A stretch of DNA of 64,000 nt from Theropithecus gelada (GCF_003255815.1 NC_037681.1:87149522-87213521), one strand, 5' to 3'; numbered from the stretch's first letter, positions 35,937-47,489 are shown. The notes: generated by a model from the letters alone, not told the origin. Program-made: numbers and translations.

Positions 35937-37652
35937 CAAATCCTACTTTTCAAGTGTATTTTATTTAATTGAGTTTGTTGAAAAAGTGACCTCAGATAAA
36001 TAAATGCTATCTTGTCCTGTAAAAGTGTTTGTATATATACACATACATACCTGCATAATAAATACATATGAAGAGTAATATAGAAGTTTAAAACTAAATT
36101 ATATAGCAAGCTTTTGCAGATATCACAAAAATAAATGTCTTTGTATATATGTCTGTGTGTGTGTATTTGTGTTTGTGTGAGTGTGTGTGTTCATGTGTGT
36201 GTGTCTGCCTGTCTATGAGATCCTATATGGGACACTTTTTTTCCTAAAATGATCTATTTTTGTGGTTATGTAGAAGTTTATGACCATTCATTAATAGAGC
36301 ATTTATATGTATTTTGGGGAGCATATTATGAGCAATGAACTAGCATTACTAAAATAACTTTAATAAATAGGCAAGGTACTGGTTCCTAAAATTCTTTCTG
36401 AGCTGTTGATTCAAAATAAAAGTTTATGACTTTTGTACTGTTTTACCTTTGCACTTGAAAGTGTATTTTCTTTATTTCCTGAGAAAAAGATTGGGGGATT
36501 TCCATTTTGTTTTACTGATAATGTAAATATATAGATTTCAGTAATATTTTGCAGCATACTCACATCCTGAAGTTTCTAAGACTCCATTAAAAAGTTATGC
36601 TGTTTTTGCAGGGATTTTTTCAGGGCGTTTAGTTGTTAAAAAAAATGCTGAATAGATGAAAAATGAGTAAAATCTGTGGTTTTTTTTTTTCTTTCCTATT
36701 CATCATTGCTGTTTGTCCTCTGTGTGTAGGCAACTAATTTGCTGTTGTTCCCCTGAGGGGAATTCAAGTCAAAAAGTCATATTGAATTACTAGGAAAAGG
36801 TATTCCTATCTCAAAAGAACAAAGTAAAATGATTCAGAAAAAAAAAAAACTTGGAAAATTTATCCAATTTCTTGGTGTATATGTCCATGGTACTTTACTT
36901 ATATGAACACTTACATAAAAAAAATCTTAAGCAAACTATAAATCTGAACACTGACAAACTCCAATGGACAATTCTTAATTTTTATGAATGTAGAAAGTCT
37001 GCTATTTTCCTTTAATCCCATCCAATGCACATTCACATGTTGACAATTTTTTTTTTCATTCTATGAAAACCTAGTAAATATTTTCATTCTGGGTCTCAGT
37101 TATTTGATTTCTTTCCATGTTTTTCACCCAGTTATGTTTTATACATTATTTGGGTTGAAAGTGAAGACTCATGAAGTGATAGAAGCTTAATTGAAGGAAT
37201 TATTTATAGTAAAGAAGTTATTCCACATTTATTTCAACAGGGTAGAAATCCCTGACTTATAAATACTCAAATTATGAATGACCTAGATATGCATACAGAT
37301 GTTCAGCCTGGATCTCTTAGTTGTAGCTCATTGTGTTACATCCACAGAACTCATTTTACTGTCACTGCAGTTCCTGTGGAAAAACTTGAAGTGGTCAGAA
37401 ACACATGGCTTCCCAAATCTAGGCAGACGTAAATGGCAGGGATTGTGGGGAAACAGAGGGGAATGGAGGGGAGGGACGGCAGAATGTAATGATCGGTTTG
37501 GAAGCTGACCATGAGCTCTTTTCTAAGAATGGCATCTGTTGATTAAAAAAACAAATCCCAACAGGAGCGGCATGTTTTAGAAACCTTTACTTATTACTTT
37601 ACCTAAAATTCTGCCATTTAAAGATTCACTCATTTGCAATAACTGATCTTTT
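35937..37652. other. AT-rich single-copy intron
   Basis: No gene seen. It contains a TA/CA run near 36030-36050 and an interrupted GT microsatellite at 36145-36212. Confidence 0.55.
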
Positions 37653-37667
37653 AAAGATGCCAACATT

Positions 37668-37972
37668 GGCCGGGCGCGGTGGCTCAAGCCTGTAATCCCA
37701 GCACTTTGGGAGGCCGAGACGGGCGGATCACGAGGTCAGGAGATGGAGACCATCCTGGCGAACACGGTGAAACCCCGTCTCTACTAAAAAATACAAAAAA
37801 CTAGCCGGGCGAGGTGGCGGGCGCCTGTGGTCCCAGCTACTCGGGAGGCTGAGGTAGGAGAATGGCGTAAGCCCAGGAGGCAGAGCTTGCAGTGAGCCGA
37901 GATCGCGCCACTGCACTCCAACCTGGGCGACACAGCGAGACTCCGTCTCAAAAAAAAAAAAAAAAAAAAAAA
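37668..37972 (+). mobile_element. Alu SINE, young, full length (AluY, Old World monkey type)
   Basis: Opens GGCCGGGCGCGGTGGCTCAA and ends in an A23 tail. The 15-base target-site duplication AAAGATGCCAACATT (37653-37667 and 37970-37984) is perfect, so insertion is recent. GAGACGGGCGG, AAAAAACTAG, GGGCGAGGTGG and GGCGTAAGCCC differ from human AluY consensus as I recall it. Confidence 0.98.
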
Positions 37973-38769
37973 GATGCCAACATTTTCGGGAAGGTGAGGA
38001 GGGCATCAGTCATTTTATCCCCATCCAAATTAGTTCTTTGAGATGGCTTTTACCTGAAGTCTGGCTTGTATCAACAAGCCTGCAACGAGGGGCATTTTGA
38101 TTGTTGGGAGATGATGAGGGTCAATTCAGAGCAGGAGAAGAATGGGTCCAGGTGAGGTAACCATAGTGGGAGGCCAAGAGCCTCTTCAAAGCACTGGAGA
38201 ATGTGGAAACTCTAGAGGAGGGATACTATGCAGTGGAAGAAAGATACAGAAAGGGAGGTGCTCAGGGCAATTGCACAGAGTTTAACATTTTTCTAGACTG
38301 GCTGTGTGCACAGGATTATAAGAAGAAACTCCTCTTCCCCCTTATTCTTATACTTTCTTCCTGCACCCAGAGCTCAGATATCAGTTAGAGCTTTATTCAC
38401 TTAATAATTACCTTTACTTTGCTGAGCTGGCTTTGGAACCTGACAGCATTCACAACTGGCTTCCATGCAAAAATGCATTTGAAATGTCCAAGAGGACAAC
38501 TTACCAATTCATGTCAGAATGGAATCTGTGCCTAAATTGGGGTCTACCTGAACGGACTCATTGCTTTTCCATTGTCCCCCATTCTTTAATCTTCATTTGC
38601 AATCAGGTGATTTGTTAGGTTGAACTAGAAAGAGACTGGGGAGTGAGGCATTGCTTGACAAAATTTACATCGTATTAGGGCATGCAATGGAGAGAACACT
38701 CATGACTCCATAGATACTCATGACTCACTGATAGGTCATGACTCTCAGAACCCTAGGAATGAACACCTA

Positions 38770-39205
38770 CAACCTGCTCCTCTTATCTCTCCAGCCTTAT
38801 CGTGTTTTGCTTTCCCAGGTTCCAGATCCTCCAGCCATACAAGGCCTTGGTACATGTTCTTCCTTTGGCCTGGAATGCTCGCCTCTGCCCTCTCCCCTTT
38901 TAGGCTGCCCACTACATGTAGCTGACTTTTCTCCACCCTTTAGATTTCTGCTCAAGATCACTCCAGCCTAAGTCAAGTCTTTTTGTTTCACGCACTCAGA
39001 GATGTGTACTTTTTTCCAATTAAGAGCTTCAGTTTGCAGTTGTACATTTATTACCATAATTAATTTAACTTTAGTGCCCTCTGACTGGAAAGCTTGATAG
39101 AAATGGAAACTCCTTCTGATTTTGTTCACCATTTATGTCCCTAAGTGTTGGCCTAGTGTTGGAGACATCGATATACTTTTGTTAAATGAATGAACGAATA
39201 ACAAG
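38770..39205 (+). repeat. L2 LINE 3' end
   Basis: GGCCTGGAATGCTCGCCTCTGCC, TTTAGATTTCTGCTCAAGATCAC, GACTGGAAAGCTTGATAGAAATGG and TTTTGTTCACCATTTATGTC lead to TTTGTTAAATGAATGAACG, the L2 3' terminus, in sense orientation. Confidence 0.75.
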
Positions 39206-39427
39206 AATGACTTTATGCAAAAGATGGTTACATATATGGGGCATATTTTTAAATGCTACATTTCACCCTTTAGCGGAGGAGGGGGAGCAGTAAATTCACA
39301 GGAAGAAGCATTTTCTCCAGGCTCTGACTCTCCATGTCTTCCTTTAGGTTTCTGTGATGTCAGGAGTCCACTAAAGGGCAGAAAAAGGCTGTGAGTTCGT
39401 TCCACACTGGTTAACTATCAACAATTT

Positions 39428-39724
39428 CTTTCTTTTTTTGAGATAGAGTCTTGCTCTGTCACCCAGGCTGGAGTGCAGTGATGCGATCTCAGCTCACTGC
39501 AACCTCCGCCTCCTGGGTTCAAGCGATTCTCCTGCCTCAGCCTCCCGAGTAGCTGGGATGACAGGCGCGTGCCACTGCACCTGGCCCATTTTTGTATTTT
39601 TTTTAGTGAAGATGGGCTTTCACTGTATTGGCCAGGCTGCTTCTGAACTCCTGACATCAGGTGATCCGCCCACCTCGGCCTCCCAAAATGCTGGGAGTAT
39701 AGGCGTGAGCAACCGTGCCCGGCC
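39428..39724 (-). mobile_element. Alu SINE, inverted
   Basis: T-run, GAGATAGAGTCTTGCTCTGT, to CGTGCCCGGCC. Flanks TAACTATCAACAATTTCTT and TAACTATTAACAATTTCTT (from about 39412 and 39725) differ at one base. Confidence 0.97.
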
Positions 39725-39744
39725 TAACTATTAACAATTTCTTG

Positions 39745-40313
39745 TCACCATTTAAGAAACCTAAATTCTGCTAGAAAGGAAAAGCTTGATGGCAGATCTC
39801 TGTGGAACAAACTTTAGGAAGCTTGTTGAGCCATTTCTTGTTGTAAGTGCCAATAATACATTTATTTAACATTTGTATATTCTTAATCTACAGCCCAACC
39901 ATTCTTAGCTCCATCTTTTCCGTCATTGCCACTGATATGTCTGTACTGCAGGGCACTCGTTAAGCCTCTTCTAGAACTTAGCTCTGCCACAGCAGGTGCC
40001 CACATCTAACTCTTTATTTTGGTTTCCAAAGGAACTGCTTCAAATTTTTCAGGAAAGCTGTGGGTGGTAAAATATATGAGAGTGTGCCGTCTTTTGTTGT
40101 TTTCCTTTGATTAACTGGGAATCACTTTGAGCTAAGAAGAACAAGGAGCCTTAAATATCTACAGATAAGAGGAGATACAAAAGTGAGGCTGAAGAGTTAA
40201 CAGAATCCTAATTAAAGATAAACTTGGATCATTACATATTTGTATATTGGCTACAGAGTTGTATACTTCATATACATATGAAGTATAGTGTGTGACTCTT
40301 GAAAATGTGTAAT
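39745..40313. other. Single-copy intron segment with a short palindrome
   Basis: No gene seen. It holds the 24-base inverted repeat at 40263-40286. Confidence 0.55.
40263..40286. repeat. Short perfect inverted repeat
   Basis: Arms ATACTTCATAT and ATATGAAGTAT (11 bases each) separated by AC. It could form a small cruciform or bind a dimeric factor. Confidence 0.9.
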
Positions 40314-40326
40314 AAGATTTAAGGGG

Positions 40327-40621
40327 TTAGCCAGACACAGGGTCTAAGACAGATAATCCAAGTACTTTGGAAGGCTGAGGCAGGAGGATTGCTTGAGGCC
40401 AGGAGTTTGAGACCAGCCTGGGAAACATAGTGAGACCCCGTCTCTACCAAAAATTAACTGGGTGTGGTGCCATGCACCTGTAGTCCTAGCTACTCTAGAG
40501 GCTGAGGCATGAAGACCCCTTGAGCCCAGGAGTTTGAGGCTGCAGTGAACTATGATCACACCACTACACTACAGTATGGGTAACAGAGTGAGACATTCTC
40601 TCTTAAAAAAGAAAAAAAGAA
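40327..40621 (+). mobile_element. Alu SINE, old (AluJ-like)
   Basis: Divergent copy with GGAGGATTGCTTGAGGCCAGGAG and AACATAGTGAGACCCCGTCTC. Flanks AAGATTTAAGGGG (40314-40326) and AAGACTTAAGGGG (40622-40634) are the duplication. Confidence 0.95.
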
Positions 40622-41234
40622 AAGACTTAAGGGGCTGTATTATGTATTCAGGGAAAAGCTAATACAATTACTTGAAAAAAATCAAGGAAAGCCAGAGTTC
40701 TAGAGTTTTATACATTTAACATCAGATGTTTGATGTTTAAAATGCTGGCCTGAAGTTTGAGCTGAGGATCAAATTGTCTGCTTAGAAACAACTGAGTTTC
40801 TCAGCTATGGTAAACCTGGGAAATGTGTAAAGAGGGGGGTATAATTAATTCACTGGGAAAAAATGCAGAAAGAAACAACCTTTGCTCAGAAAAGATGCAC
40901 AAACAGCAAGAAATTTTAGTTAAGTAAATGATTTTAAATTATAATTGCAGAAAGTAGTGATATATTTCTGAAAGGCTATGGTAGACATCATGAAGGATTC
41001 TGATACCTTAACTCTTAGTCCATCTTTGGTGCAAGATGATCTTAAAGGTTTAGAAGAAATATCCCAGCTCTGGGGAATGTATTTCTTGTATGTTTTCTTA
41101 GAGTTGTTTATTAATTTTCATTGGTGAATATTTTTCAAGAGTTTAATTTAGGTATGTCTCAGAAAGAAATGTAAGGGATGAAAATGGAAACTGTGGTTTT
41201 CTTCCTGGAGTGTAAAAGATACATTCATTTTTTC

Positions 41235-41890
41235 ATTTTATAAGCGATGAACAAGTTTGTACACTGTACACTGGAGTAACACCAGGATTTGAGAGTAGAG
41301 AGGTGCATGACTTGGTCCCTGCCTTCTCAGACCCTGTAGTCAAATCAGGGAAAGATATATGGAAATAAAGAGTTTTAGCAGAGTGTTAGGATGGAGGAAT
41401 GCCAGGAAAAGAAAAATCACCCAGTTGGTGGGTGGGATTGGGGTGTCACCAAATCAGCTATAGTCCAGCAAATACCTCTTAGAGGGGATGGCTATTGAGC
41501 TGAGCCATAAAGGTCACCAGGAAGTTTGTCATGTCATTAGGGGAAGTAAGGGAAGACTGCTGCAGGGAAAGGGACTAGCATAAGGAAATTCAAAGAGGTA
41601 GAGAGAGCAGTGCATGGTGCCATGAGAACGTCAAGTCTGCTCAGGACTGGTGATGGGGCTGTGAGTGCCAGTGCATATGGGGACTTGGCAAATGCTAGGC
41701 TGGAAAAACACCCAGGAGAGAGATCGTGAAAAGCCTTCCACGCCAGGCTAAGAAGCATAACCTTTATTCTGAAGGCAAAGGGTAGCCACCAAAGGATTTT
41801 AAGTACCAGGGTGATATGATCAGATGTGTGCTTTAGAAAAATCATTCTGGCAGCTATTATACATTCTAAATGAAGATAAAGCATCTCCTT
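41235..41890 (-). repeat. L2 LINE, inverted
   Basis: TTGGTCCCTGCCTTCTCAGACC, GAGCTGAGCCATAAAGGTCACC, GAAAAGCCTTCCACGCCAGGC, TTTATTCTGAAGGCAAAGGG, GGTGATATGATCAGATGTGTGC and ATTCTGGCAGCTATT run in the inverted L2 order. Confidence 0.72.
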
Positions 41891-43539
41891 AAGACCCCTG
41901 AAGTATTCCAGCTAGTTCCTGAAGAAGGGATGTCTATAATTCTCACCATTTATCCTCTTAACATGCCACAGAAACATTATCCCACCTGAATTCTGGCTGC
42001 CTAGACTCAACCATGTCCTGGAGAAATCGGTTTGGGGTAGTTGTTACATTTTTCCTAATAACCCTTGACATCAGGCACACCCAAATAGGCCACTATAAAG
42101 GAAACCCAGCCTTTCCATATTGATGGGATGTTTGTGTCAGCTGCCACGAGCAAGGCAGGGATGTTCTACACACTTTTTAAGGGGTGAGATGCCATTTTCC
42201 CTCATGTAGATACTCTATGGGAGAAACATGCAAGAGAAAAAAGAAACCTTCATGTTGAGCTTTCTTTCTGCTGACAATCAGATCATGCAACAATATCCTA
42301 TTTGCATGAAAATGTAGCCACCTTACAACAGGAGCTATACATTCATAAGCATACTTTTGAATGGACCATTTGGAAAACTTTCAAGGCACAACCGAATTTA
42401 CTCAGTATCAAAAGATACAACTATAAATGGCCTGATTTTTGAGTCTAGGTACATTTTGGGATTAAACACTATTCCTCAACACTGGAAGAAGAGAAAAGTA
42501 AAGTTTAAAGAGAGGATATGGCCCAAAACTACGGAGTCTCAATACAATATTGTAAATGAAAATGATCTTGAAGTCACTGTGGCTTCCAGCATGGCTCCTA
42601 GAAAAACAAGGGGGTCCGCAACCTTACACGTTCATTTGCCCTGGCAGTCGAAAGTTCATCTCCTTAATTAGGAGTTTTGCTCCTGTGACATAAAGAACCC
42701 TCTGACAGACAACCCATTTTATTTTTACCTGATGGCCCACTGACACAGGAAGTACTGATCAGTTGTGATGTAAATCTTAGGAGCTGCTTTGGGTTTTGTT
42801 GTCTCACTCTGAGTAGGTTTAGGGGAACAGCAGTCCTGAGAGGACAGAAGGAGTTAGTAGAGAGAGAAAAAATGGGAGCAAGGCTTTGACCTGCCGGAGA
42901 GGAGCCCCTGCTGACACGGTCAGTCTGACCCATTGAATGGCCTGAATACGATAAATGCCGCTTTATCCTGCCTTGAAAGGCACGAGATAGCACAGTCTAA
43001 ATGCCTGGGCATGCTTAAATAGGCGACTCGGGATGTTTGAGTTGAGCGTGTTTGAAATCTGAGCTCTCTGACAGCCTGGGAGCTGCCACAGGTCACCTGC
43101 CTTGGTCCGTAGGGACAGGCCCAGGTCTCACAAGAAATTGTCCGTAGACGAATTGTAGTACAAATTCCTTTCTTTGTTGGTTGGCCTCTTTCACTAGACC
43201 ATGGCCTATAAAATTTTGTAAAAACAATTCTTAAATATTATTTGAAAGGGCAAATGGCCCACGCTGAAAGGTTTGACAGTTTGACATATAGTGCATGGTT
43301 TTGATAGCTCGGAAACTGAAAAGTGTGGCCAAGATTCTCCCCCTGCTCGTTAGAAACCTGGTGTTTTTTAAATAGTGTCTTGTTGCTGTGCAGAGTTCCT
43401 CTGCTCCTTGAAATCTGACAGGCAATGAGTCTGCTCCAGTGATCTTAAATCCTTTTAGACTAATTTGTGAGACAGTAGCAAAGTACTGTAGCTAGCACCT
43501 TGGAGTCCAGCATCTAAGAGGCACAGAACCAGGTACTGC

Positions 43540-44400
43540 CAATTAAGGAGCCATTCGGATAATCATATCAAAGCAGATTGCTTTAGTCTTCTGATAATGT
43601 CCGAGCCTGTGCCTAGAGAGAGAGGCACCCAGAGTTTCACTTCACTGAGGGGGAAAAAAGAGATTGGAGTGGCCCGGTCTCATCAGAGCCCAGGAAGTTG
43701 CAGGGAGTGGATTTCTGCATTAGAATGTTGCATATGTGCGGCCTGTGTGTGCGCAGCCCCGGCGGCTGCCTCTGCATAGCCAAAGGCCATTTTCAGGAGC
43801 CTCTGGCCCCTCAGTCACTGGCCTGCTAGTTAATTGCCACACGGACTTCATGACACATGGGCAGATAATATGACATTTTCAGTTTCTGTCACTAGCAAAC
43901 GCCACAACGTTGCTTGCACTAGTTGCTAAGAAGCTGTCAGAAACCATTAGCGGTTGGCTAAAGTCGCCCTATGGCATTTCCTCATAGCATCAGCAAAACG
44001 AGCATAAATCACCCACTGGAGCCTACTGCTATCCTAATGAGGCTGTAAGCTTGTTTATGGACTAGCATCATTTTTATGATTATTTCCACCTTTTCAGTTT
44101 GCCTTCATTTGGCGGCAGGAGAAGTCAGCTCCAGGAATGAAGTCACTGCTGACATTTTACAAATGTGGTTCAGAGCTGCTGCCTGCTGCCGTGTGGTCGG
44201 CCGGCGGTTCTCCAAGTTTGTTTAGTGATCTCAAAAATAAAAAAGGAAAGAAATTCTCGAGAGACCACAATGAGGTGACTATATCAAATTGCGAAGTGAA
44301 TGGAAATGCTAAAGGTACAATTGACCATTTAGACTTTCCTCTGAGGTTGAGACGTTTCCAGATCAATTTTCAATTTTAGAAAGTGGAAGAGGTTAAACAA
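43540..44400. promoter_or_regulatory. Candidate conserved enhancer, CpG-retaining
   Basis: Repeat-free and markedly CpG-richer than the surrounding intron (for example GTGTGCGCAGCCCCGGCGGC near 43745, AACGCCACAACG near 43900, GGCCGGCGG near 44200). TTTTTATGATTATTTCC near 44075 resembles HOX/CDX-type sites. An 80-codon open frame at 44137-44379 has no family. Enhancer function is inference. Confidence 0.45.
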
Positions 44401-45571
44401 TTTATTAAAATCTATGAAAGTGTTTGCTTTTAGAATAGTCTGTTTTATTATGCTCTTCTCCTTCCCCATCTTCTCCATTTCCCTAACTTGTGTCGGAAAG
44501 GAGCAGGGTTTATTGTTTTAGGCTTTTCTGAACATGCACCAGTATTTACACTGGATTGAAAGCATTTGCTTCCAATGAAAATCTTGTCTTAGATTACAAC
44601 CCAGCAGTGTAATTTCCCTCCCAGATGGGAGTAAAGTAGCTGTATTTGCCTAAAAACAGTAGGAAGAACAAACTGTGCATTAAGCCAAGGCTGTTTTTGG
44701 CTTGAGCTAATGATGTAATAGAAACCTTTTATTCAGGAGAGGTCACTGCCAGGGACTGAAGGGGGTGATCTGGCTCCTGCTTGAAAGGTTTCTCCATTGT
44801 ATCTACATAAGTCTTCACTTAAAAAATTCTGTTCCTAATGCTTCTGCTTTCATACAGCAGAAATAAACAGGAAAGGTTCTGGTGAGTGTTACACATGGAA
44901 TGCAGAAAGCCTTCCTCTCCTAATGGAGTATATAATTCAGGTGCCCTCAAGGCACGCTTTCAGGAATTCTTTTGCCTGAGGTAATGGGAAGCTAAGGTTG
45001 CTTTAAGGCCTTGATTATCTATTGATGCACAAAGCTGGGAAAAAGTCATCTCTGCTGGATTATAGTAGATATTTCCATAAATTATCAATGAATTCTCTTC
45101 TAGGCAGGCACTAGGCATTGCTTGCTAAATTAATCTGAAGGGGTTTGAGGTGGATAAAAAGGCTATTTTTTTAAAAGGTGGAAAATAATCATGGGGAGGT
45201 GGTGAAAACAGTATTGTTAGGTTATAAGCTTTTCATTTTTAATCAATGATCAAGTCGTATGTGTCCTTTCCTTGGTTACCTTTTGCATATTGAAAGTGGA
45301 TTAGCCCATTGAAAATTTAAATGCTGTTGAGTTGTTTTCTTTTCTCATGTTTCTTTAATGAATTGTTATTTTATATGGTAAATTGCTTCTCTGAATAAAA
45401 AGCCTGTTTAAATACTGGACTTTCAAAGAATTTATTAGGCAAATCCAAGGGGACCTCTCATAAAATACTTGGTTATGCAAATAAAGAGTTTGGTTGGGTG
45501 GAAGGAGTGCTGATGTACAGATGCCGGGGTCTGGCACAGCACAGACCCCAGTAGTTCCATGCCAGGGTACA

Positions 45572-45580
45572 TGACCTTGA
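45572..45580 (-). promoter_or_regulatory. Extended nuclear-receptor half-site (NR5A/ERR type)
   Basis: The minus strand reads TCAAGGTCA, preceded by GGG to give GGGTCAAGGTCA. This is the monomer site known for NR5A and ERR receptors. Confidence 0.35.
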
Positions 45581-47052
45581 CCCAGTCAGGGAACATAGCA
45601 TTTTCTTCACTGATACAGTGATGGCTTTGGAGTGGTGGGTTTTCATGATCTTTTCCAAGTGAACACAAGCTATGATTCTGTGAAACTTTTAACAAAACAG
45701 ATGGGTTTTAAATATAATAAAATTATGGATTTTTAATGAATAAAAGTTTAGAATCAGAAAAGTTTTACAGAAGTCTTGCATTTATAGCATATTCTGTAAC
45801 AATAGTAGAAATATTGGAATTAGTCTGTTCCTCACCCAACAAGCTTTCTAAACTTCATCTCAGTACCAGTTAAGGCAATTGAAAAAAAAAAAAAGTTGAG
45901 GGACGCTTTTCTTTTTTTTCACAGGAGAGAGATAGGTCTGCTGAGGGAGCTGTTAAGAACAGTTGATTAGTTGCAACATACCTACTATAGATTAGACAGA
46001 AATAACTGAAATTGAACTAGAGAATTATTTTTTTATGTAGGACCTAATAACAGAAATGAGAAATACAGAAATTCATGAAGCCATGGAAATGAACCTGAGG
46101 CTATGTGCAGGAAACTTGTCTGACCAAAGTATCAGGTTCTTTGGGTCATGTAGATGGCTCTCCAATGACTTATTTAACCAGTGAATGTGTTCTTGGGTAT
46201 ATTTTTTTTTTACCTCATTTCTAAGCCTGGCCGCTATAGCTCTTCCTTTTGGGCCCAGATCAACCTGTCGGTTTCTAAGAGAACGGTTGACTGAGCTAAG
46301 CTACTTTTTAGTGTAATGGGTCTTGTCCTTTGTTGTTTTCCTTTTTGACTTTGAAGTTAAGGCAAAAAAAATACCTACTTTCCATTTGTACCTTGTAACT
46401 TTTTTTGAACAGTTATACAGGTTAAATTTTTATTTTTTTCTTATTAAACATGGTATTATAAAAGAGAAATACTACTTTTAAAAATTTCATTATGTCACAG
46501 AGCCAAAATGTTTTCTAGAAGAAAGAGTGTAAATGTTATAATAAAAATCAATAGAAAAATAGGATCCAATATAGAGGAATATGTTAGCAGGTGATTTTTC
46601 AGTGTGAAAAATTTAAACCTAGTACGAATTTTAGAAACTGCCTGAATTATTAGTGTAATACAATTCCAATTTACTGTTAATTTAGCATTACCTTATTTTA
46701 TTTACACAGTAATTGTTTTTTAATTAAGAAACTATGTCAGGGGTTTTTCCCTTACTAAACTTGATGCTTTCTCTCTATTACAAGAAAAATTATATTTTAT
46801 TTGAAGCATTCCTACGTCAAACTGCTTATATAATGGATTACCTACATTTCCCCATCCTAGTTTAACTAGTCTTAAGATAGATCACTTGTGGAAATAGTTG
46901 ATATCTTAAATGAATCTTCTCACAAGTCAATGTCAATGACTGTGGGATCTGAATGCCCAGGCACCCATAGCGCCACTGCTAATGACTGCCACCATGTTTA
47001 ACTCCCCAGTAGGAGTTACACTTAACCTGTCTCAGCTATACATATTGGAATA

Positions 47053-47066
47053 ATTACCATAGCAAC
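47053..47066 (+). promoter_or_regulatory. RFX X-box-like motif near the exon
   Basis: ATTACCATAGCAAC deviates at the first base from GTTRCC-NN-RGYAAC. It lies about 270 bases upstream of the exon in repeat-free sequence. Confidence 0.4.
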
Positions 47067-47319
47067 AAAGTCACAAGGGGATTGGATATTTCCCTCCGTT
47101 CCCTTTGACTTTTGGCAATGTTCTTTGGAAGACGTTCTTCAGACTTGACTACTCTTGAGCCTAGGCCTTGTTCTTTCTCTTTGTTTTGGAAAACAAAACA
47201 CAACAAAAAAACAGTACCAAAGAAACTATTAATCATTTAAATTTGCTCTTTTGGTTTGGTTTATATCCAAAGGCATTCTATTTGAATAAAGCATGTCAAG
47301 GTAGCATCAGTCAAAATTT

Positions 47320-47337
47320 GATTCACTATGTTTGCAG
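47320..47337 (+). other. MEIS1: 3' splice site of the MEIS1 exon
   Basis: The last bases are TTCACTATGTTTGCAG. The AG is at 47336-47337. The pyrimidine tract is short and broken by purines, so the site is weaker than consensus. The assignment follows from the reading phase of the exon. Confidence 0.9.
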
Positions 47338-47483
47338 GTGATGGCTTGGACAACAGTGTAGCTTCCCCCAGCACAGGTGACGATGATGACCCTGATAAGG
47401 ACAAAAAGCGTCACAAAAAGCGTGGCATCTTTCCCAAAGTAGCCACAAATATCATGAGGGCGTGGCTGTTCCAGCATCTAACA
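47338..47483 (+). CDS. MEIS1: MEIS1 internal coding exon (probably exon 8), first part of TALE homeodomain
   Basis: The 146-base exon lies between an AG acceptor and a GTAAGT donor. It opens in phase 1: its first two bases, GT, complete a Gly codon begun in the previous exon. It then reads 48 codons without a stop, from DGLDNSVASPSTG through a DDDD acidic run and the basic arm KKRHKKR to GIFPKVATNIMRAWLFQHLT. It ends exactly on a codon boundary. The family fit is unambiguous: this is the MEIS/PREP homeodomain N-arm and helix 1, and the TALE Pro-Tyr-Pro insertion must start in the next exon. From memory, MEIS2 has Gln where this has His (KKRHKKR) and Gly where this has Ser (SPST), so I call MEIS1. 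The protein is a nuclear DNA-binding HOX/PBX cofactor. The exon length is not a multiple of three, so skipping it would shift the frame and remove the homeodomain. The exon number comes from memory of the gene structure. Confidence 0.96.
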
Positions 47484-47489
47484 GTAAGT
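47481..47489 (+). other. MEIS1: 5' splice site of the MEIS1 exon
   Basis: The junction is ACA|GTAAGT. Intron positions +1 to +6 match the U1 consensus perfectly, while the last exon base is A rather than the usual G. It ends the exon after the Thr codon, just before the TALE insertion. Confidence 0.93.

Larger units (their letters stand above)
41891..47319. other. Repeat-poor intron upstream of the exon
   Basis: No Alu, L1, L2 or MIR recognised in over 5.4 kb. It includes the CpG-retaining block at 43540-44400, an extended nuclear-receptor half-site at 45572-45580 and an X-box-like site at 47053-47066. Confidence 0.65.
1..47337 (+). other. MEIS1: MEIS1 intron upstream of the homeodomain exon (intron 7 by human numbering), 3' part
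   Basis: No preceding MEIS1 exon was recognised. The exon expected before this one encodes a Ser/Gly/Thr-rich linker, and no such reading frame with splice sites was seen. The whole stretch is therefore read as one intron that begins outside the window. It holds repeats and candidate regulatory blocks listed separately. Strand is set by the exon. Confidence 0.85.
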
